NCBI GenBank assembly: GCA_022792885.1
Contig: JAAWBX010000034.1
Location: 1 to 64,000 of the forward strand
Length of the DNA: 64,000 nucleotides
Source of the DNA: Lachnospiraceae bacterium
GTDB taxonomy: Bacteria > Bacillota > Clostridia > Lachnospirales > Lachnospiraceae
Direction: 5' to 3'
Shown: one piece after another, positions 41,054-49,079 of the stretch
Layout: each line of letters starts with the position of its first letter
Position numbering within the stretch: the stretch's first letter is position 1
Program-made: the position numbers and the translations under genes
The notes under the pieces: model-generated
Seen by the model: the letters and a program-made list of their open reading frames with translations, nothing else
What the model was told of the DNA's origin: nothing
Database searches by the model: none

Positions 41054-43465
41054 TCAATTCTCCATACCTCTCAACCGTTCCACCAGCGTTTCCCTCGAAA
41101 AACCACGCATAGACACAAGAATAATGACGAGAGGCACAAACAACAGCACGCCCACATAGGCCAACGCGAAAACGGCCGGAAACCGGAACGCCATGTAAAA
41201 CGCCCCCTTATTATAAAGAATAAAGCTCAGAACATAACCGCACGCGGTTCCGACCGTCATCGTCACGCCCACCGTGACAAGAACAAAAAACAAGCTTTCA
41301 TCGAGAAGCATTTTCCGGATCTGTCCTTTACTCATGCCGATGGATTCCAGCATCGCAAGCTCCTGTTTTCGGGTAACAATATTGGTAATCAACGTATTCA
41401 TCATACTTAAAATACTGAACGTCATAATAAAAAGGGAAAGTCCGCTGATAACTCCAAACTGCTGATTCGCCATCTGTTCGTAGGTGATTCTGCGCTCCGC
41501 AAGCGTTTCGAGAAGCAGCTCCGGTTTCTCTGCTATCATCCGCGCAAGGGCTTCTCCGACCTCCTCCTCCCTGTCCGCTTCCGTTGATACAAGCAGATCC
41601 GAATTTAAACTGTCATAAGACAGCAGCCTCAAAATCGCCGCCTCGGGCATTAAAAACCATCCCTCCACAAGGCCCTCCTGATCGATCACATACCGGTCGT
41701 TCAAAATACCCAGTATCGTAACGCTTTTCTCCGCCATTTTACTGCCGTCATAATAATGCAGTACGACACGGTCGCCCACGAGGAATTTCCAACCGAAGAT
41801 CTCTTCTACCGTATCATTATCCGCTACGAGAATATAATCGCCGCTCATCAGTTTGTCATAATCGTCGCTGCCCTCCTCCAGATATTTATGAATCTCTTTT
41901 CCTTCATCCTCCGTCAACGGACGCACCATATCCGTTTTCCCATATTCCCCGTTCTTCGGATAATCGTATCGGACGCCGAAACCCCGGATCTCCTCTACTT
42001 CCTTTACACCGTCCAACGCGGCGATTTCTCGTATAATCTCATCGTCAATCGGCATCTTCGCCTGCAGGCCGCCCAGTCCGTTCTCATTCAATTCAATCAT
42101 ACTCCCGGCATACCGGATATGAAACTCCGCATACTTAAAATGGCCCTGCCTCGCATAATTCATTTTGTTAAAGGAGGACATATAGGTAGCCGCCGTCATA
42201 AAAAGGATACCGCCCAAAGCCAGAGAAAACATTGTGATCGTCGTTTTCTTCCGATGCCTTGAAAAATTCATCATTCCCAAGCCAAACGGAGTCAATTTCC
42301 GGCACGTTTTTCTCGCCGTCGTCTTTTTCATACTCTCCCGGGGCATATAGCGCAACGCCTCCATCGGCGAAACAGCCGCCGCAAGACGCGCGGGCTTGCG
42401 GACCGAAAACATTGTAACGGCGTATACGACCGCCAGAACGAAGACGGCCGCCAAAAGCGTATTTGACAGGTCAAAACCACCCGGAAGAATGAAGTATCCC
42501 GCAGCCACGCCGATCAAAACGCCAACGGGCGCCGCGCGGACAAACAAAAGGCCGCCCTCGCGTGAAACAAATCTTTTTATCTGCTTTTTTGTCATGCCAA
42601 CGGTACGAAGCTGTCCGAACTGATGGATTCTGCCGATCACCGACAGATAAAACACACCGTAAATAACGAGAATGCAGGCAAATAAAATCACCGTGCCCAC
42701 CAAACCGTAAATCATCACGGACTGCATATCAAACGACAGGGAATCCAGAAACGCCTTCGAAGGATTTACATATTCCCTTTCGATCCCCGCGTCGCTCCCA
42801 ATCGAATACATGACCTCCTTGCATGCTTCCGGATTCATTTCCGCCGCGCCGTACAGCTTCGCATACACTTCATAGGGCGCGTCTTTTAACTGGCTGCCGT
42901 TCTTCGCATAACCCTCCGAAAAAAATACGGAAAATTGCTTTGCCGTATCTTCGCCTTTTAAAATGCCCGATACCGTAAATTCCTCCGTACTCCCGTCATA
43001 AAAAGAAAGCGTAACGCGGGCGCCGACAACCGGCGTAATGCCCATCTTTCTCAACATTACATCGTATACCGCAATTTCATTTTCGGATTCGGGCAGCCTG
43101 CCGCTCTCCCGCTCTCCGACCCGAATTTCATCCGACAGCTCGCTCACATAGGACGGCATTACGTCAAAACCTTCCATCTCAGAAAGAAACCCCTTCTTTA
43201 CCTGCAGCCGATAAGCGATACGCGCATCCTGTTCCAATTTCTCCGTCTGCTCTTCACTAAGATTACCATAAATAACCTGCGGTCCGTGAGAAAGCGCATG
43301 TTTCTCCTGCTGCTTTTGCCCCGCCGCAAACATAAGAATCGCCGTCAACAAAGCGGAAGCCAAAACGATCGTGATCATCACGAAAACATTGCGCATACGG
43401 CTTGACCTCAGACTCTGTTTCGACATCCGGGAGATCATTTTTGACGTCACTTTTTTACCGTTCAC
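41054..43465 (-). CDS. FtsX-type ABC permease, 803 aa
   Basis: The protein begins GTG at 43465 (AAGGGG, 8-nt spacing; MNGKKVTSKMISRMSKQSL). An N-terminal helix (about 28-48), an exposed domain to about 255, three helices, a linker, a further helix near 400, a second exposed domain and three C-terminal helices give two FtsX domains. FtsX motifs are QFGQLRTVGMTKKQIKRF and ELAMLESIGMSKGQIRKM. This ten-helix layout is that of BceB/VEX-like exporters. It partners the ATPase 12 bases upstream and is probably controlled by the LytTR system next door. Confidence 0.92.
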   Translation of the reverse strand: MNGKKVTSKMISRMSKQSLRSSRMRNVFVMITIVLASALLTAILMFAAGQKQQEKHALSHGPQVIYGNLSEEQTEKLEQDARIAYRLQVKKGFLSEMEGFDVMPSYVSELSDEIRVGERESGRLPESENEIAVYDVMLRKMGITPVVGARVTLSFYDGSTEEFTVSGILKGEDTAKQFSVFFSEGYAKNGSQLKDAPYEVYAKLYGAAEMNPEACKEVMYSIGSDAGIEREYVNPSKAFLDSLSFDMQSVMIYGLVGTVILFACILVIYGVFYLSVIGRIHQFGQLRTVGMTKKQIKRFVSREGGLLFVRAAPVGVLIGVAAGYFILPGGFDLSNTLLAAVFVLAVVYAVTMFSVRKPARLAAAVSPMEALRYMPRESMKKTTARKTCRKLTPFGLGMMNFSRHRKKTTITMFSLALGGILFMTAATYMSSFNKMNYARQGHFKYAEFHIRYAGSMIELNENGLGGLQAKMPIDDEIIREIAALDGVKEVEEIRGFGVRYDYPKNGEYGKTDMVRPLTEDEGKEIHKYLEEGSDDYDKLMSGDYILVADNDTVEEIFGWKFLVGDRVVLHYYDGSKMAEKSVTILGILNDRYVIDQEGLVEGWFLMPEAAILRLLSYDSLNSDLLVSTEADREEEVGEALARMIAEKPELLLETLAERRITYEQMANQQFGVISGLSLFIMTFSILSMMNTLITNIVTRKQELAMLESIGMSKGQIRKMLLDESLFFVLVTVGVTMTVGTACGYVLSFILYNKGAFYMAFRFPAVFALAYVGVLLFVPLVIILVSMRGFSRETLVERLRGMEN

Positions 43466-43477
43466 TTCTTCGACCCC

Positions 43478-44143
43478 TTATACATAAATTTTACCGTCTT
43501 CCATACGAATTCTTACGTCCGCCTTTTTTGCAATCTCGGGATTATGAGTAATCATCACGATCGTCTGATTAAATGTTTTGCTTGTCGTCTTCAAAAGCTC
43601 CACGACCTTATCGCTCGTGCGGCTGTCGAGGTTCCCCGTCGGCTCGTCGGCCAGAATGACGGCGGGTTTCGATACCAGCGCGCGGGCGATCGCCGCCCGT
43701 TGCTGCTGACCGCCGGAAAGATGCCCCGGATAACTCCGCAGTTTTTCGTCCAGTCCAAGAAAACGCACGATTTCTTTCAAAAACGTCGTATCCTCCGTCT
43801 TTCCGTCCAAACGAACGGACAACACGATATTTTCGTACACGGTAAGATATGGTATCAGGTTGTAATTCTGGAAAATAAACCCAATTCTTTGACGGCGGAA
43901 CACGGTAAGCCGTTCTTCCGTCAAATTTTCAAGATTCTCATTTTCCACCCGGACGCTGCCTGCGTCGGGACTGTCTAACCCGCCCAGCATATTCAATAAA
44001 GTCGACTTTCCACTGCCTGACGTTCCAATAATGGCCACAAACTGTCCGTCTTCCATCGATACGCTTACATCATCCAATGCTTTTACAAGGCTTTCTTCCC
44101 TGCCATAATACTTTTTCAAATGAGACGCCTGTAATATCGCCAC
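43478..44143 (-). CDS. ABC ATPase partner of the 803-aa FtsX permease
   Basis: I place the start at a GTG at 44143, where GGAGG lies 7 nt upstream, giving 221 aa, the usual LolD-family length. An upstream in-frame extension would run through the promoter and operator. Walker A IGTSGSGKSTLLN, Q-loop FIFQNYNLIPYLTVYENI, signature LSGGQQQRAAIARA and Walker B VILADEPTGNLDS are complete. Transcription starts from the promoter at 44217-44244. Confidence 0.93.
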   Translation of the reverse strand: MAILQASHLKKYYGREESLVKALDDVSVSMEDGQFVAIIGTSGSGKSTLLNMLGGLDSPDAGSVRVENENLENLTEERLTVFRRQRIGFIFQNYNLIPYLTVYENIVLSVRLDGKTEDTTFLKEIVRFLGLDEKLRSYPGHLSGGQQQRAAIARALVSKPAVILADEPTGNLDSRTSDKVVELLKTTSKTFNQTIVMITHNPEIAKKADVRIRMEDGKIYV

Positions 44144-44216
44144 AACAATTCCTCCTTCTCCATCCATGATAAAACGGCGATATAAAATACCCGGAAGGTA
44201 ACCGCCTGATACACGC

Positions 44217-44244
44217 ATCATAACTCGTCGGATAAAAGATACAA
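44217..44244 (-). promoter_or_regulatory. Promoter of the ABC/FtsX operon
   Basis: On the minus strand TTGTAT (44239-44244) and TATGAT (44217-44222) are 16 bases apart. The -35 is imperfect and lies 7 bases downstream of the direct repeat, as expected for an activator-dependent promoter. Confidence 0.6.
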
Positions 44245-44251
44245 TAGAAGA

Positions 44252-44291
44252 CGCAGATTCTAATATCCGGAGCGCAGATTCTAATACCCGG
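44252..44291 (-). promoter_or_regulatory. Candidate LytTR-regulator operator: 19-bp direct repeat, 21-bp period
   Basis: CGCAGATTCTAATATCCGG (44252-44270) recurs with one change as CGCAGATTCTAATACCCGG (44273-44291). The 21-bp period is two helical turns, matching 9-bp sites separated by 12 bp used by LytTR regulators such as PlnC/ComE types. It lies between the LytTR operon terminator and the exporter promoter. Confidence 0.75.
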
Positions 44292-44293
44292 CC

Positions 44294-44326
44294 AAAAAAA
44301 CCGGCCGCCTTCAACAGGCAGCCGGC
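44294..44326 (-). terminator. Terminator of the LytTR regulator/kinase operon
   Basis: On the minus strand CCGGCTGCCT and AGGCGGCCGG form a 10-bp stem with one mismatch, a 5-nt loop, and TTTTTTT after it, 14 bases past the kinase stop. Confidence 0.9.
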
Positions 44327-44338
44327 ATATCCTTACGC

Positions 44339-45631
44339 TTATTGCGGAACCGGGAGCAGAATTTTCAAAATAAATTTTCCGTCTTCACACCTGGCGATCA
44401 ACTGTCCGCCATACTTCTCGGTAACCTGTTTCATATTAAAAATACCAAAACCGTGGAGAAAATCATCTCTCTTCGTCGTACCGCCGCGGATAACTCCATT
44501 CTCCTTCACACAGTTATTTTCAACCAGAATCGAAAAGAAATTCCGTATCCTCCCCGCTTTTAGAAGAATCACCCTCTCGCCTTCCGGCATTTCCTCACTC
44601 GCCTCGATGGCATTATCAAGAGCATTTCCGAAAATCGTACTGATATCCAACGGCTCAATAAAATCCACCCCTTTTAAATCCGCCGTAACCGAAAAATCAA
44701 TGCGTTTTTCTCTGACGAGCTCCGCCTTTTCTTTTAAAATAATGTCAAGAATATCGTTACCCGTATGTACATAATCCTCGTACCAGATCACCTCCCGCTG
44801 CAACGTCTCTATCATTTCCGCCGTTTCCGGCGATCGGATCTGCTTTTCCAGCACAAGCAGATGGTTCTTCATATCATGATAAATGGAGCGCACCCGCCCC
44901 TCGACGCGCATTCGTTCGCAATAATATTTCTGCTTCGTTTCCAATTCCCGCACGTAATGCGCCGTCCTTATAGAAGAAGAGATGTAAGAAACAAGATAAA
45001 CACAGCCAAAACCGGAAAACAAAGAAGCCCCGCAGATCGGATAAACAATCAGCGGATCTTCCGGCATAAAATAAATGATCGTAAAAATCGCGACAAACGG
45101 CGCCAACATAAAAACGTCAACCATAAACCATATTTTCATAGTCAAATTCGAAGTGACCTGCCGTAAATATTTTTGTAAGATCCGCCACGATACCGTCCAA
45201 AATAAGAGCCTCAGCAACAACGACAGCGTATAAAACAGGGTGCTTAACAATAACTGTTCTTCCGTCCATCCAAGCGAGCTCTCTCCGTCGGCACCCGTCA
45301 CAAAAAAGAAACATCTCGCCCCGATATCCTGCATGAGATAATTGACCGCTATAAACGCCGGATAAAAAACCAGCACCGCGGTTATTTTCTCCGACCAGCG
45401 TCCGCGATGAAACGCCGCAATATACAGGGACATCCCGAGAAACGCACCAAAAAGATTGACAAAATCATTGGAATATATAATCGCCGTGAATAAAAAAACG
45501 CCCGCAAAAAATGCCGCCAAACGCAAGATTCCGCTTTTTCTCAGCGGCAAAAAGGCATGTATCATCTTTAAAAATACAAATACATAACCCCATTCCAAAA
45601 CAAAAGAAAGTACTTCCAAAAAACGAATCAT
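44339..45631 (-). CDS. AgrC-like sensor histidine kinase (GHKL)
   Basis: The 430-aa protein has six or seven N-terminal membrane helices (to about residue 215). A coiled linker with the phospho-accepting His in YHDMKNHLLVLEKQ follows, then a GHKL ATPase domain with IFGNALDNAIEASEEM and GFGIFNMKQVTEKYGGQL. This is the AgrC/BlpH/PlnB class, which usually senses peptide pheromones. No peptide precursor or AgrB peptidase is visible nearby. Its ATG overlaps the regulator stop by 4 nt. Confidence 0.92.
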   Translation of the reverse strand: MIRFLEVLSFVLEWGYVFVFLKMIHAFLPLRKSGILRLAAFFAGVFLFTAIIYSNDFVNLFGAFLGMSLYIAAFHRGRWSEKITAVLVFYPAFIAVNYLMQDIGARCFFFVTGADGESSLGWTEEQLLLSTLFYTLSLLLRLLFWTVSWRILQKYLRQVTSNLTMKIWFMVDVFMLAPFVAIFTIIYFMPEDPLIVYPICGASLFSGFGCVYLVSYISSSIRTAHYVRELETKQKYYCERMRVEGRVRSIYHDMKNHLLVLEKQIRSPETAEMIETLQREVIWYEDYVHTGNDILDIILKEKAELVREKRIDFSVTADLKGVDFIEPLDISTIFGNALDNAIEASEEMPEGERVILLKAGRIRNFFSILVENNCVKENGVIRGGTTKRDDFLHGFGIFNMKQVTEKYGGQLIARCEDGKFILKILLPVPQ

Positions 45632-46341
45632 AATAAATTACCCCAGTAATCGGTCAACCTCATCATAAAAGCCTTACGCTTCGGTTGGCTGATCGGAATA
45701 CGCTCGCCTGTAACCAAAGTAAGTTCCAAACCCTCCGCCCCTTTTACACAGGATAAGTTTACGATAAAACTCTGATGGCATTGTGCAAACTCCGGCCGTG
45801 AGCAAAGCAAAACGGAAATTTCTTTCATGCTTTTATAAATAACCTGTTCCTGATCCTCAAAATGCAGCATCACATTGCGCTTATTCGTCTCTGCATAACG
45901 CAAATTCCTATATAATACCTTATACCTGCCGCTGTCGTTAGAAAACGTAAAATACGGCTCATCCTTCCCCCGGTAGAGCGAAAAATAACGATCCAGCTCC
46001 ATCTTTAAAACGCCATATTTCACCGGTTTTAAAAGATAATTGACCGCGCGATACTCATAACCCTGCCATACATATTGTTTTAAAGAGGTCAAAAAAATAA
46101 GCCCCACGGTACTGTCCATTCTCCGCACCGCTTCAGCCGTTCTTAAACCGTCGAGCCGTTCCATTTTTATATCCATAAATATCAGGTCATATTCCGAATT
46201 ATACCGCTTCAATAATTCACTGCCGTCATGATAAATAAAAAAGCAAAATTCCTTCCCCGTCTCAACCGCATATTTCCTCAAATTCTCTTTTAACTCGTTG
46301 ATAAGAACGTCCTCATCATCACAAATCGCTATCTTAAACAC
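45628..46341 (-). CDS. LytTR-family response regulator
   Basis: The 237-aa protein has a receiver domain (MFKIAICDDEDVL, phospho-acceptor in LIFMDIKMERLDG, Lys in LKPVKYG). A LytTR DNA-binding domain fills about residues 135-237 (YRNLRYAETNKRNV, CHQSFIVNLSCVKG, ISQPKRKAF). It starts with GTG. LytTR regulators bind direct repeats with two-turn spacing, and such a repeat sits in front of the adjacent exporter operon at 44252. It should therefore control that exporter and may control the secreted paralogs upstream. Confidence 0.93.
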   Translation of the reverse strand: MFKIAICDDEDVLINELKENLRKYAVETGKEFCFFIYHDGSELLKRYNSEYDLIFMDIKMERLDGLRTAEAVRRMDSTVGLIFLTSLKQYVWQGYEYRAVNYLLKPVKYGVLKMELDRYFSLYRGKDEPYFTFSNDSGRYKVLYRNLRYAETNKRNVMLHFEDQEQVIYKSMKEISVLLCSRPEFAQCHQSFIVNLSCVKGAEGLELTLVTGERIPISQPKRKAFMMRLTDYWGNLL

Positions 46342-46415
46342 GTCCGCAAGATCCCCGCTATTTTAAAAAATCAAATCTGTGCCGCCCGACAAGGGCATGC
46401 AAATTCTATGTCTTT

Positions 46416-46444
46416 ATTATATAAAAAATGACAAAAGAACGCAA
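46416..46444 (-). promoter_or_regulatory. Promoter of the LytTR regulator/kinase operon
   Basis: On the minus strand TTGCGT (46439-46444), a 17-base spacer and perfect TATAAT (46416-46421) lie about 75 bases before the regulator start. Confidence 0.65.
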
Positions 46445-46596
46445 GATATTGCCAAACGGGTTCCCATACAACCGCCAAAATACTAGCCTCTATTCTTTCT
46501 ACCCATTAAATAAAATCCACAAAAAACAACCGGAAATCTGAGTACAGATCCCCGGTTCTATTTTTATCCCAATCTTAAATTTTTTGTAAGTAAGAA

Positions 46597-47076
46597 TCAA
46601 TATGTAACAATCGAACGCGCCGACAGCGAATCGTACGTCCCGTCAGCCGCATAAACCTGGCCGCTGAAATAAAGCTTGTAGGTTTCTCCCTTGTATACCG
46701 GACTATACGTTCCGCTCAGCGTATAATAATCCCGATAAACTACCATATTTGTCCATGACCTGACCGTTGTCCAGGTACCGTCCCCGTCGTCCCGGTAAAG
46801 CCATACATTCGCTTTGATCTTGGTGGCCCAGCTATAACCAATGACATTTAATGAACAATTTGCTTTGTTTCCATCAAAACTTAATGCTAAATACACCTCG
46901 TTTGTGTTATTCCACAAAGGTATAATCCCTTCGTTATTCTGCCTGTTTACTAAGCATATTGTTGAAGAATCCGGGATACCTGTCTCCATTGCATATGCCG
47001 ACAATCCAGATCCCATGCGCAACATGATTACAAGAATGATGCTTACAATTTCTTGAGCTCGTTGCCTCTGTTTCAT
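46597..47076 (-). CDS. Secreted small protein, DUF6147-like, copy A
   Basis: The 159-aa product has a Sec signal peptide ending near SAYAMET (about residue 30), a variable segment and a beta-rich domain. The domain reads VYLALSFDGNKANCSLNVIGYSWATKIKANVWLYRD when taken in pieces and ends SARSIVTY. It resembles DUF6147-type secreted proteins of Lachnospiraceae, an uncertain assignment. AGAGGG precedes the ATG. A near twin lies 105 bases upstream. The last 75 residues of the two are almost identical while their first 55 are not. Function unknown; an adhesin or surface-binding role would be a guess. Confidence 0.75.
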   Translation of the reverse strand: MKQRQRAQEIVSIILVIMLRMGSGLSAYAMETGIPDSSTICLVNRQNNEGIIPLWNNTNEVYLALSFDGNKANCSLNVIGYSWATKIKANVWLYRDDGDGTWTTVRSWTNMVVYRDYYTLSGTYSPVYKGETYKLYFSGQVYAADGTYDSLSARSIVTY

Positions 47077-47180
47077 TTATGACCCTCTGTTTTTTCGAAA
47101 CAAATTTCGCATAAATAAAGTAAAAACGGAAACCTGTTCTCAGATTCCCGTTTTCAATCTTAATATAAAACCTCCACAAA

Positions 47181-47657
47181 TCAGTAAGTAACAATTTTTC
47201 GCAAAGACAATGAATCATAAGTTCCATCGGCTGCATAAACCTGGCCACTGAAATATAATTTATAAGTCTCTCCCTTATATACCGGACTATATGTACCGCT
47301 TAACGAATAATGATCCCGGTAAACTACCATATTTGTCCATGATCTAACCGTTGTCCATGTACCGTCTCCGTCATCACGATAAAGCCATACGTTCGCTTTA
47401 ATTTTAGTAGCCCAACTATAAGCATTTAAATCTAATGAACAATAAGCTGTATTACCATCAAAACTTAACGCTAAGTAAACATCACTCGTATTATCCCATA
47501 ATGGCACAATACCTTCATCTACTTGTTCACTCACTAACGATACATTTGGCAAATTTAATACATTCGTTTCCATTGCATATGCTTGTATCCCTGTTCCCAT
47601 ACACAACATCAATGACAAAATAAAGCTAACCAATTTCTTTCTCTTATGTTTTTTCAT
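47181..47657 (-). CDS. Secreted small protein, DUF6147-like, copy B
   Basis: The 158-aa twin of copy A starts MKKHKRKKLVSFILSLMLCMG, with a clear Sec signal ending at AYAMET. The C-terminal domain differs from copy A by only a handful of residues despite many synonymous codon changes, so it is under purifying selection rather than freshly duplicated. Its N-terminal third is AT-richer than copy A. A perfect AGGAGG lies 9 nt before the ATG. No terminator is obvious between the copies, so they may share a transcript. Confidence 0.75.
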   Translation of the reverse strand: MKKHKRKKLVSFILSLMLCMGTGIQAYAMETNVLNLPNVSLVSEQVDEGIVPLWDNTSDVYLALSFDGNTAYCSLDLNAYSWATKIKANVWLYRDDGDGTWTTVRSWTNMVVYRDHYSLSGTYSPVYKGETYKLYFSGQVYAADGTYDSLSLRKIVTY

Positions 47658-47724
47658 TTGTAAACCTCCTATATTTTATCTTTGTTTTTCAATAAAACGC
47701 TAGAAGATTATATTTCTGACGGTC

Positions 47725-48525
47725 TTATTTTTCCATCATTTCTCTTATTACCCTTTTTAATTCCTCTTTATCTACTGAAGCTATGACTACATATAATACA
47801 TCATTTTGTAACCACTCCCCTAAATAACTCCCATCCTGTCTATTTCCAATTTTACACTCAATACCATTCACTTCCAAGACCTCCTCCCATGAAGTAATAC
47901 TGTCTTCTGCTTTTAATGAACCTGAGATTAATCCTCGACCCTGAATTTTTATTTTTTTCCCTTCCTCATTTTCATATGCTAAACTATAAAAATTCGGATC
48001 CTCCACCCTCTCCACCAACTCATACCCTTCCGGCAAATACCCAGGTTCCCGCACTTCCAGCTTCATAGACTCCTTCTGGTTACTGCCCCAGGTAACTTGT
48101 ACGAAATCGTCATACCACTCCTGGAACACTTCGATCACAATGTGGGGTACTGCTTCCGATTGGAATGCCGCAATCGTCCCGACTGAGATCACGATCAGAA
48201 AACAGGCAGACGCCGCAAGAATCCGAAAACCAACGCTGCGTCTTTTTGGCGTTCTCGCGGCCTTTTTGCCGTTTTTCCGGTTCTCTCCGCGCGGTTCCTC
48301 TTTGGCAGCGCCGACCGGTACGCTTTCCGGCTCCGCCTTCTCCTCCGCATGCAAGGGGATGCCCGCCTTCTCAAACATTTTTTCCATACGCTCCTCAAAC
48401 TCCGGGGTAAAAGTATGATAAGCGGCGATCGTTTCCTCGGAAGGAATATTCATGAGCTCTTCTAAGTCAACCGAATCCCAATCTATTTTTGTCCAGTCCG
48501 GCACATCTTTCCTCCCCTTAGCCAT
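47725..48525 (-). CDS. DUF4367 membrane protein, probable anti-sigma factor
   Basis: The 266-aa protein has a cytoplasmic acidic N-domain (WTKIDWDSVDLEELMNIPSEE), a basic stretch before one membrane helix (about 100-123) and an exposed DUF4367 domain (PGYLPEGYELVERVEDPNFYSLAYEN). This is the usual anti-sigma layout, and the gene overlaps the ECF sigma gene by 8 nt. The exposed domain is encoded in visibly AT-richer DNA than the N-domain, with a change near 48000, suggesting a mosaic gene. Confidence 0.85.
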   Translation of the reverse strand: MAKGRKDVPDWTKIDWDSVDLEELMNIPSEETIAAYHTFTPEFEERMEKMFEKAGIPLHAEEKAEPESVPVGAAKEEPRGENRKNGKKAARTPKRRSVGFRILAASACFLIVISVGTIAAFQSEAVPHIVIEVFQEWYDDFVQVTWGSNQKESMKLEVREPGYLPEGYELVERVEDPNFYSLAYENEEGKKIKIQGRGLISGSLKAEDSITSWEEVLEVNGIECKIGNRQDGSYLGEWLQNDVLYVVIASVDKEELKRVIREMMEK

Positions 48526-49072
48526 TCCATTTTCCCTCCCTTTTCCATAACTTTTTCAGTTTCTTTCTGACTCGGCTGACTCTCGCGTCAAATGTATTCT
48601 GCGATATATGCATTTCCTTTGCCAATTCCGCACTGGAACTCCCACTCGCCAAACGATACCGCAGAAGCATTTGCGAACGCTCCGGAAGTTTCCCGAAACA
48701 CCACAGGAGCGAGCGCAGCATCTCCCTGTCGATCACAATTTGTTCGGTTGTCACACTTTCTCCGACGTTCATCTGATAAATATTTCTTACCCCGTAAAGA
48801 GACACCTCACCTTCGTTTCTCCGTTTTTCATACTCCTCACACAATCTCTTTATAATTATGTAAAGATAACTGCTGATCCTGCTCTCCGGCACCTGATTCA
48901 GCTCGCCTTTATTCTGAATCAAATACATGAACACTTCCTGCACGATGTCTTCCGCATCCTGTTCATTCTGCAGCCTTTTATTCGCCTGATACCAGATGCG
49001 CCCGCGGTATTCCCAGTACAGCCGCGCGATCCGCTTTTCCGTCTCTTTCTCCCGTTCTTTATCCCTTCTCAT
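48518..49072 (-). CDS. ECF-type RNA polymerase sigma factor
   Basis: Start 49072 gives 184 aa (MRRDKEREKE). Region 2 is QDAEDIVQEVFMYLIQ and region 4 is SSAELAKEMHISQNTFDARVSRVRKKLKKLW. The frame stays open far upstream but that part overlaps pepP and lacks a start with a ribosome binding site. It begins 8 bases after the pepP stop, so it depends on the same transcript. The next gene encodes its likely membrane anti-sigma partner. Target promoters are unknown; the secreted twins downstream are candidates. Confidence 0.88.
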   Translation of the reverse strand: MRRDKEREKETEKRIARLYWEYRGRIWYQANKRLQNEQDAEDIVQEVFMYLIQNKGELNQVPESRISSYLYIIIKRLCEEYEKRRNEGEVSLYGVRNIYQMNVGESVTTEQIVIDREMLRSLLWCFGKLPERSQMLLRYRLASGSSSAELAKEMHISQNTFDARVSRVRKKLKKLWKREGKWNG

Positions 49073-49079
49073 CTGTTTT

